Assembly: GCA_946406115.1 (NCBI GenBank)
Contig: OX291553.1
Span: forward strand, 13,335,001-13,399,000
Reading direction: 5' to 3'
Origin: Apoda limacodes
Lineage: Eukaryota > Arthropoda > Insecta > Lepidoptera > Limacodidae
DNA length: 64,000 bases
The position numbers and the translations under genes are program-made. The notes under the pieces are model-generated. The model was not told the origin of the DNA, did not search any database, and saw nothing but the letters and a program-made list of their open reading frames with translations. Positions within the stretch are counted from its first letter, which is position 1. Each line of letters begins with the position of its first letter. Positions 58,951-64,000 of this stretch are shown here, in pieces.

Positions 58951-61746
58951 CTAAGAGCCGCCTGGGGCGGCTCTGCCGCGAAGAGCCCTGCTACCAGCAT
59001 CGCTCTCCACAAGGACTAGGTCCCGTGGGTAGGCTTTGCTGTCCGGTGGCCGCGCGTGCTGCGGCGCCAAGTCTTTAATGTGCGGCAATCGGGACTCGTC
59101 AGCGCGCGCGAACATGTTGGTCGCGAGGCGGCCGACAAAGTCGTCCAGTGGCTCGATCTGCAGGTCCCGCTCAATCGTAGCGTTCCTCACGTAGCGAGAT
59201 GCGCCGACTATGGTGCGAAGAGCCCTGTTTTGAACTGTGCGTAGTCGCTTGCGCTGGGTTTCGCTTAGTAGTGCGAACCATGCCGGCGCTGCGTACGTGA
59301 GGCGGGGTCTAATGTAGGTTTTGTAGACCCCGAGCTTCGTCCGTAAAGGCAGTTTTGCCCTGAGCACTGGAGCGAGCAAAGCCTGTGTGGATCTGGTCTG
59401 GTTGACGATGCTGGTCACATGCGCCTTCATTGTTAGCAGACGGTCAATGGTGACACCGAGGTACTTGGCGTTGGGGCACCATTTGATTTGTTGCCCTGAG
59501 AATTGAAGCGGTAGAGGTATCTTCTGTGTGCGGTGCAGAAGGATGGCTTGAGTTTTGCTCACGTTAACCGACAACCTCCATTTGGAGAGCCAGTCTGGCA
59601 AGGCGTCGAGGGTCCGCTGCATCTTGGTAGCGGCGTGATCTGGTCTGATGGAGGAGGTCAAGTACGCCGCGTCATCAGCGTATAGTGCCAGCATAGCTCC
59701 CCCCTCCTTCGGGATGTCGTCGGTGTAACATGAGTAAAACGTCGGAGATAGTACACTCCCCTGAGGTACTCCGGCTTCAATGGGGCGCACAGAAGATATT
59801 GTCTCTTCAATTTTCACGCTGAAGCTGCGGTCTTGAAGGAAGGACTGGATAACCATAGTTATCCTGCGCGGGATCTGGGACGACGAGAGCTTGAACAGCA
59901 GACCTTGGTGCCAAACTCGATCGAACGCCTTCTCCATGTCGAGGAGTACTGCCACAGTGCATTCCTTTTTGTTCGCGGCCACCGCGACGTGGTGAAGTAC
60001 TCTCGACAACTGAAGGGTGGTGGAGTGTTCCGCTCTGAAGCCAAACTGTTCTGGGCGTGGGGTGAAGTGCTCATGCAGGTGTTTCAGCAGGAGCTTTTCG
60101 AACACCTTAGAGATGTGTGGCAGCAAAGTTATCGGCCGGTAGCCCTCAGGTTTTTGGGTGTTCTTGCCAGCCTTTGGTATCATTATGACGTGGCCTAATT
60201 TCCATGTCTGTGGAAAGTGTCCAGTGCGCATTATGCCGTTGAACAGGCGCGTCACCGCTGCCACAGATTTCGGCGGGAGGTGACGCAGCGCTGTGTTCGT
60301 AATGCGATCGGCACCTGGAGCTTTGCGGGGTTTGGTCTTGAGGAAGCCACGTCTAACTTGTCCCGGAGAGAAGACGACAGGGTCCTCTTCTGGGGCTATC
60401 GGCGAGGCAAAGTAGTCTCTAAGGTGTTGCTCGACTGCTGCGACATGGTCCAGATCTGACGCGTGGTTTGGCTTGAACTGGCGTTCGAGATGATCCGCTA
60501 GTATCTCCGCACGATCTGCTGCACGGTAGCGAAGTGTCCCGTCGTCGGCTAAGAGTGGTCGAATGGGCGCGGGGGTGCGCGTAACACATCTGCACAGTCG
60601 ATGTAACGCGTTCCAGTCGTCGCCTGCGGTCTCTATAGCTTGGTCCCACGAACTCTTGGTAATGGCATCCAGTTCCTTCCTTATCTCTTCAGCCAGCTTG
60701 TTGATTCGGCGGCGAAGAGTCGGACATCGCGTTGTCTGCCACAATCTACGCAAGCGCCTTTTCTCCGAAATGCGATCCGTGACGTGCTTTGGGAGAGGGG
60801 GAAGCCTCCCCGTATGCGACGTGGTAGTGGAGGAGGCTGTCAAGGCGTTCTGCAAAACTGTGGTCAGGTCTTCAGCAAGTTCGTCCACGTCCGCTGCAGT
60901 GAGTATGGGTCGAGACGGGGTGTGGGCTTGCATATGTACCGCAAATTTCTCCCAGTCGGTTCGGACACGAGAAATGGGCGTGCTTCCAGTTGTCGGGCGG
61001 GCAGTTAGTGTGGCGAGTACGGGCAGATGATCTGATCCCATGTCCTCAGGCAACACCTCTAGAGTGGGTTGGCATCGAAGACCGTGGTGTGCCAGTAGGT
61101 CGATGACATCTGGTTGGTGGTCAGTCTGGAACGGGATGTGTGTTGGAATATCCGGGCCCATAATCACGTATCCGAACCGTTCGGCGTCGTCGAAAAGCCG
61201 TCGACCGTCTGGGCTCATGGTAGCAGAATTCCAGCCGGGGTGCTTGCTGTTGAAGTCACCGGCGGCGATGGTAGGTGTGGACGAGACCAAAATGTTCCTC
61301 AGGTCGTCCACCTTGATGCGGCTTTTGGGGTGTTTGTATAGAGCATACAGACGGAGCGCTTCGTTGCCTGTCCATAGCTCTATGCCTAAGGTGTCGAAGG
61401 TGTCAGGAGTGACCCGAGGGAGCACCTGGTGTACCAGTCTTCGCTTTACTAGGACGGCAAGCCCTCTCCTTGCACTGCCAGTTGCTGGAGAGTCCAGACG
61501 GTAGGTGTGGTAGTTCCGCATCTTCCATACTTCGTTCGCGGTAAGATGGGTCTCGCTAAGCAGAACTACATCGACGGCTTGTTCGCTGAGTAGAGAGCGG
61601 AGAGCGCTAGTCTTCCTCCGCAGCCCATTGGCGTTCCAAAATAAAATTCTTAGATTGAGACTATTGAATTTTATTGAGCTCCGACATTCCTCTGAGGATC
61701 GCAGGAGTGAGATCCGTGTTATCCCGCGCGGCTTGTAGGATCTCAA
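58951..61746 (-). CDS. endonuclease-reverse transcriptase (ORF2) of a Jockey-clade LINE
   Basis: The 931-residue protein nicks chromosomal DNA and reverse-transcribes the element RNA at the nick. An APE-type endonuclease occupies about residues 30-260: LRILFWNANGLRRKTSALRS, VVLLSETHL with the catalytic glutamate, AAGDFNSKHPGWNS, and MGSDHLPVL with the terminal SDH. The reverse transcriptase follows: RKAPGADRITNTAL, YRPITLLPHISKVFEKLL, FGFRAEHSTTLQL, LLDMEKAFDRVWH, AGVPQGSVLSPTFYSCYTDD, and the catalytic LYADDAAYL near residue 689. A thumb-like region continues to the end (KYLGVTIDR, YGAP-type TYAAPAWF). No RNase H is present, as usual for the Jockey clade. The length is normal for the family and no stop or frameshift is seen. 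The true start may be the first or a slightly later methionine; the overlap with ORF1 suggests re-initiation or frameshift-type coupling, which is inference. Confidence 0.92.
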   Translation of the reverse strand: MRSYKPRGITRISLLRSSEECRSSIKFNSLNLRILFWNANGLRRKTSALRSLLSEQAVDVVLLSETHLTANEVWKMRNYHTYRLDSPATGSARRGLAVLVKRRLVHQVLPRVTPDTFDTLGIELWTGNEALRLYALYKHPKSRIKVDDLRNILVSSTPTIAAGDFNSKHPGWNSATMSPDGRRLFDDAERFGYVIMGPDIPTHIPFQTDHQPDVIDLLAHHGLRCQPTLEVLPEDMGSDHLPVLATLTARPTTGSTPISRVRTDWEKFAVHMQAHTPSRPILTAADVDELAEDLTTVLQNALTASSTTTSHTGRLPPLPKHVTDRISEKRRLRRLWQTTRCPTLRRRINKLAEEIRKELDAITKSSWDQAIETAGDDWNALHRLCRCVTRTPAPIRPLLADDGTLRYRAADRAEILADHLERQFKPNHASDLDHVAAVEQHLRDYFASPIAPEEDPVVFSPGQVRRGFLKTKPRKAPGADRITNTALRHLPPKSVAAVTRLFNGIMRTGHFPQTWKLGHVIMIPKAGKNTQKPEGYRPITLLPHISKVFEKLLLKHLHEHFTPRPEQFGFRAEHSTTLQLSRVLHHVAVAANKKECTVAVLLDMEKAFDRVWHQGLLFKLSSSQIPRRITMVIQSFLQDRSFSVKIEETISSVRPIEAGVPQGSVLSPTFYSCYTDDIPKEGGAMLALYADDAAYLTSSIRPDHAATKMQRTLDALPDWLSKWRLSVNVSKTQAILLHRTQKIPLPLQFSGQQIKWCPNAKYLGVTIDRLLTMKAHVTSIVNQTRSTQALLAPVLRAKLPLRTKLGVYKTYIRPRLTYAAPAWFALLSETQRKRLRTVQNRALRTIVGASRYVRNATIERDLQIEPLDDFVGRLATNMFARADESRLPHIKDLAPQHARPPDSKAYPRDLVLVESDAGSRALRGRAAPGGS

Positions 61747-63400
61747 TGAGGATGTCGAAAGCCGTGTCTTTCGCTCTCTTCACCGTTGACGTGTCCTCGT
61801 CTCGACCCTTTCGTGTCCGGGGTTGTGGGGGTGGGGCCTGAGAAGCAGGCGCTGCACTGATGGTTGGCGTCGGGGCAGGGGGTACTGCGGCTGTTACAGG
61901 AGCGGCAGGAGCGGCCGGAGCGGTCGTAGCGCCTTTTTTGTTGTTTCGTCTCCTTGGCCTCTTCCTTTTGGCACCGGTGTTGGAGGGCAGATTTGCGGGG
62001 GCCATTAATGAGGCACTCCCCGCTTGAGCTTCCACGGTGTTCCTGTGGGCCGGAATGGTTGGAGGGCCGGTGCGGGCTACCGTGCCAGCCTTCTTGTTGC
62101 GCGCCTCCTTTTTGAAGACTGGGCACGAGTAGTTATTTGCAGCATGGGCGCCTCCGCAGTTGATGCAGGTAGCAGGAGCGTCGAGGGGCCGCTCGCAGTT
62201 GCTGGCGGCATGCTCCTCGCCGCATCTGACGCACGCCTGCGTACGGTGACAGCCGAAGGAGGAGTGGCGGAAGCCCTGGCATCTGTGGCACTGTGCTGGG
62301 CCTTTTTTGCCGCGCCAGGCTTCAATCACGACGCCCGGCATGCACAGCAGCTCCGAAATCTGAAAGATTTGTGACGAGATGGCTGAGCGTCGGATTTGTC
62401 CGAAGAAGATGCAGCCTGGGCGGTCCTTCCTGGCCCGGATGTGCTTTATATACTCTGGGTCAAACCCAAGACTACGAAGCTCCTCTTCAATCTCGGTAGG
62501 GTTGGTCTCCGCTGGAAGTCCTCGGATAGCGACCTTTAGCGGGCGCTCGGTCTCCAGTTGGTACGAAAACCAGGATATCCTTTCACGTTTCTCAAGTTCC
62601 GTGAGGTAACGTTGGACGGTCCGGTATTCCTGGTCGTCGGTAGGCATGAAGCGTACCCCTTTTCCAAACGGGCGCGCATTCGGGGCTCTTCCGAGGACAT
62701 TCTTGATTTCCCGGACATGCGTCGACCAGTTCGGGAAGACTTCGACAACTAGCGGCGGGTAGCGGTCCTTCTTCGTCTGAGTCGTCGAGGCAGTGGCAGC
62801 AGCAGGCCCGGAGGGAGCAGGCGTGGTGGCAGTAGCAGCGGTCGCAGCGTACGAGGCAGTCGTCAACGAAAGCGTCGCGGCGGAAGGCGTCGTGGCGGAT
62901 TGCGCCGCGGTGGAAGGCGCCGCGGCGAAGCGCGTCGCGGCGGAAGACGTCGCGACGGATGGCGTCACGGCGGAAGGCGTCGCGGCGGAAGGCGTCGCGG
63001 CGGAAGGAGTCGCGGCGGAACGCGTCGCGGCGGAACGCGTCGCGGTGGAGCGCAGCGCGGCGGTAGGCGTCGCGGTGGAGCGCGTCGCGGTGGAACGCGT
63101 CGCGGCGGGAGGTGCCGCGGCGGTAGGCGACGCGGCGGTAGGTGACGCGGTGAAGAGCGTCGCAGTGGAGAGCGTTTCGGCGAGAGCGAAAGGCGCCCCG
63201 GCGGATGGCGACGCGGTCGATCTTGGTGTGGCGCTACGCGTCGCGGTGGGTCGTGGATCGACATTGAGCGTCGCGGTGGTGGATGGACGTCCCTTCGATG
63301 TCGCGGCTGAAGTTGTTCGCGAACTGGTTGGCGTCGCGGTGGCAGCTGGTTTTGCCTTGCGTTGTGACGATGACCGCTGGATCGCTCGAGTTTTAAACAA
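61661..63400 (-). CDS. gag-like ORF1 protein of a Jockey-clade LINE
   Basis: This 579-residue nucleic-acid-binding protein is expected to coat the element RNA. Residues about 20-190 are a low-complexity alanine/threonine/serine/proline region made of five-residue steps such as ATPSA and ATRSA, encoded by a 15-bp minisatellite. A conserved core follows (PPLVVEVFPNWSTHVREIKN, then LKVAIRGLPAETNPTEIEEE, the RNA-recognition-like PRE region of arthropod LINE ORF1s). Three zinc knuckles lie near residues 370-430: CHRCQGFRHSSFGCH, CVRCGEEHAASNC and CINCGGAHAANNYSC. The C-terminus is basic then proline/alanine rich (KRKRPRRRNNKKG). The frame is intact. The start at 63400 is the first methionine of the frame. 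The expanded N-terminal repeat makes it longer than many family members. Confidence 0.88.
   Translation of the reverse strand: MFKTRAIQRSSSQRKAKPAATATPTSSRTTSAATSKGRPSTTATLNVDPRPTATRSATPRSTASPSAGAPFALAETLSTATLFTASPTAASPTAAAPPAATRSTATRSTATPTAALRSTATRSAATRSAATPSAATPSAATPSAVTPSVATSSAATRFAAAPSTAAQSATTPSAATLSLTTASYAATAATATTPAPSGPAAATASTTQTKKDRYPPLVVEVFPNWSTHVREIKNVLGRAPNARPFGKGVRFMPTDDQEYRTVQRYLTELEKRERISWFSYQLETERPLKVAIRGLPAETNPTEIEEELRSLGFDPEYIKHIRARKDRPGCIFFGQIRRSAISSQIFQISELLCMPGVVIEAWRGKKGPAQCHRCQGFRHSSFGCHRTQACVRCGEEHAASNCERPLDAPATCINCGGAHAANNYSCPVFKKEARNKKAGTVARTGPPTIPAHRNTVEAQAGSASLMAPANLPSNTGAKRKRPRRRNNKKGATTAPAAPAAPVTAAVPPAPTPTISAAPASQAPPPQPRTRKGRDEDTSTVKRAKDTAFDILIEILQAARDNTDLTPAILRGMSELNKIQ
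62860..63175 (-). repeat. 15-bp coding minisatellite inside ORF1
   Basis: On the plus strand gtcgcggcggaaggc-type units repeat with a 15-bp period through about 310 bp, with variants such as gtcgcggtggagcgc. Because the unit is a multiple of three it encodes repeating five-residue blocks in every frame. This explains the artificial-looking arginine/glycine or proline/arginine frames on both strands here, which are not genes. Confidence 0.9.
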
Positions 63401-64000
63401 TTTCGAACAAAGCGGCAGGCCATAAAATTACCGTTACGGTTGTAAACTATAGCTAGACTACTCTTACAATTCTTGCTGTCCTTGTCTACAACTCGTTTGT
63501 ATGGAGATACATGTTTTTGTTAGTTTAAAATATATAAATGAATTTTCTCTATATGACAATTACTTTCTACAGATAGCTATTAATTTTACAAACATTATGA
63601 AAAAGAATTTATACAAATATCTCAAAAACTGTGGCTTTAAGAGCCAAAAAATGCAAAGGGCGTCTCGCAAGCGTATTGCTAATATTTTCAAAATTCACGC
63701 CCGGCCTAGTAGCTCCACGGCAAAGTGCGCGGGAGTTTGTTGAACTAAGCAAAGTTTGAGGGCGTAATCTTCAACGTATTGCTTATTATTTAAAAATTCA
63801 CGCTCTTACTTTTCATACAATTACACAAATACAAATTTTACACTGATAGATTTTAACTATTTACGTATTATTAAGAATTATTAAGAATTTAACTCAACTC
63901 TGCTTGAGTACATATCTTACACTACATGTTATTTACGCCTAAACTATTATTTTACATCGTATATTTTACTTTAGACAATCCTACATATTAAATCCTTACT
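63401..64000. other. Jockey 5' leader and downstream flank
   Basis: About the first 100 bases (63401-63500) are likely the element's 5' untranslated leader, which in such elements holds an internal promoter; I cannot define its end. The remainder is AT-rich, and an 80-codon plus-strand frame at 63501-63743 has no recognisable domain. Confidence 0.45.

Larger units (their letters stand above)
58561..63500 (-). mobile_element. Jockey-clade non-LTR retrotransposon
   Basis: A two-ORF LINE on the minus strand: 5' leader (63401 to about 63500), ORF1 (63400-61661), ORF2 (61746-58951, overlapping ORF1 by 86 bp in another frame) and a 3' untranslated part reaching at least 58617. The sense 3' end contains an AATAAA at 58622-58617 and two copies of a purine-rich unit (gaagaaactctgc). 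Both ORFs are open, so the copy may be recent. Exact ends, poly-A and target duplication are not established, so full integrity cannot be claimed. Confidence 0.8.

Noticed and set aside
59833..61504. Several plus-strand ORFs of 80-155 codons opposite the Jockey ORF2
   Set aside because: They are antisense shadows of a GC-rich coding region and show no domains.
62900..63425. Long open frames on both strands rich in arginine-glycine, alanine-valine-glutamate or proline-arginine
   Set aside because: They are alternative readings of the 15-bp minisatellite in the Jockey ORF1 and have no independent evidence.

Overview
The window looks like a repeat-dense, AT-rich stretch of a moth or butterfly genome (Lepidoptera). 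The evidence is indirect. It contains tRNA-derived SINEs, LINE 3' ends and short dispersed repeats of types I associate with lepidopteran genomes, a divergent insect ionotropic-receptor pseudogene, and insect-type Polinton/Maverick, BEL/Pao, mariner and Jockey elements. I found no intact host gene, no rRNA or tRNA gene and no CRISPR array. Almost all recognisable coding sequence belongs to mobile elements.

Layout. 1-19 kb is non-coding and built from old repeats: a large palindromic (foldback) element around 3.4-5.6 kb with a LINE 3' end nested in it, two SINEs of one family in opposite orientation (5.7 and 16.4 kb), a SINE-like repeat of a second type (12.7 kb) and scattered LINE tails. 18.8-21.9 kb holds the only host-derived coding sequence: an ionotropic receptor pseudogene on the minus strand (one frameshift, two stops) and a fragment of a paralogue, separated by a CpG-rich MITE. 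22-32 kb is repeats again, with a hAT transposase tail at 26.2 kb, a 44-bp minisatellite and a perfect 26-bp hairpin at 29.3-29.6 kb, and a MITE at 32.0-32.5 kb. 32.8-34.1 kb is a complete-length but dead mariner. 34.9-36.8 kb is a foldback transposon with long tandem-repeat-bearing inverted ends and flanking 8-bp direct repeats.

37.8-54.8 kb is a decayed Polinton/Maverick (virus-like DNA transposon). In order on the plus strand it carries protein-primed DNA polymerase B, a small basic-hydrophobic protein, an unassigned protein, a retrovirus-like integrase with a chromodomain, a penton-like minor capsid protein, a pVI-like glycine-rich protein, a double-jelly-roll major capsid protein and an adenain-like protease. 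Two unassigned minus-strand ORFs follow, one with a PCNA-binding-like motif. Nearly every plus-strand gene has frameshifts or stops. I found no packaging ATPase. A 5'-truncated BEL/Pao retrotransposon (47.5-52.65 kb) sits in the integrase of a second BEL/Pao remnant (52.65-53.58 kb). The pair and a dispersed repeat also present at 24.0 kb lie between the Polinton genes and its candidate right end.

55.9-56.9 kb has another LINE tail and a 380-bp MITE. 58.6-63.5 kb is a Jockey-clade non-LTR retrotransposon on the minus strand with both ORFs open: a gag-like protein with three zinc knuckles and a 15-bp minisatellite, and an endonuclease-reverse transcriptase. It is the youngest-looking element in the window.

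All identifications come from reading protein and nucleotide motifs by eye; no database search was run.
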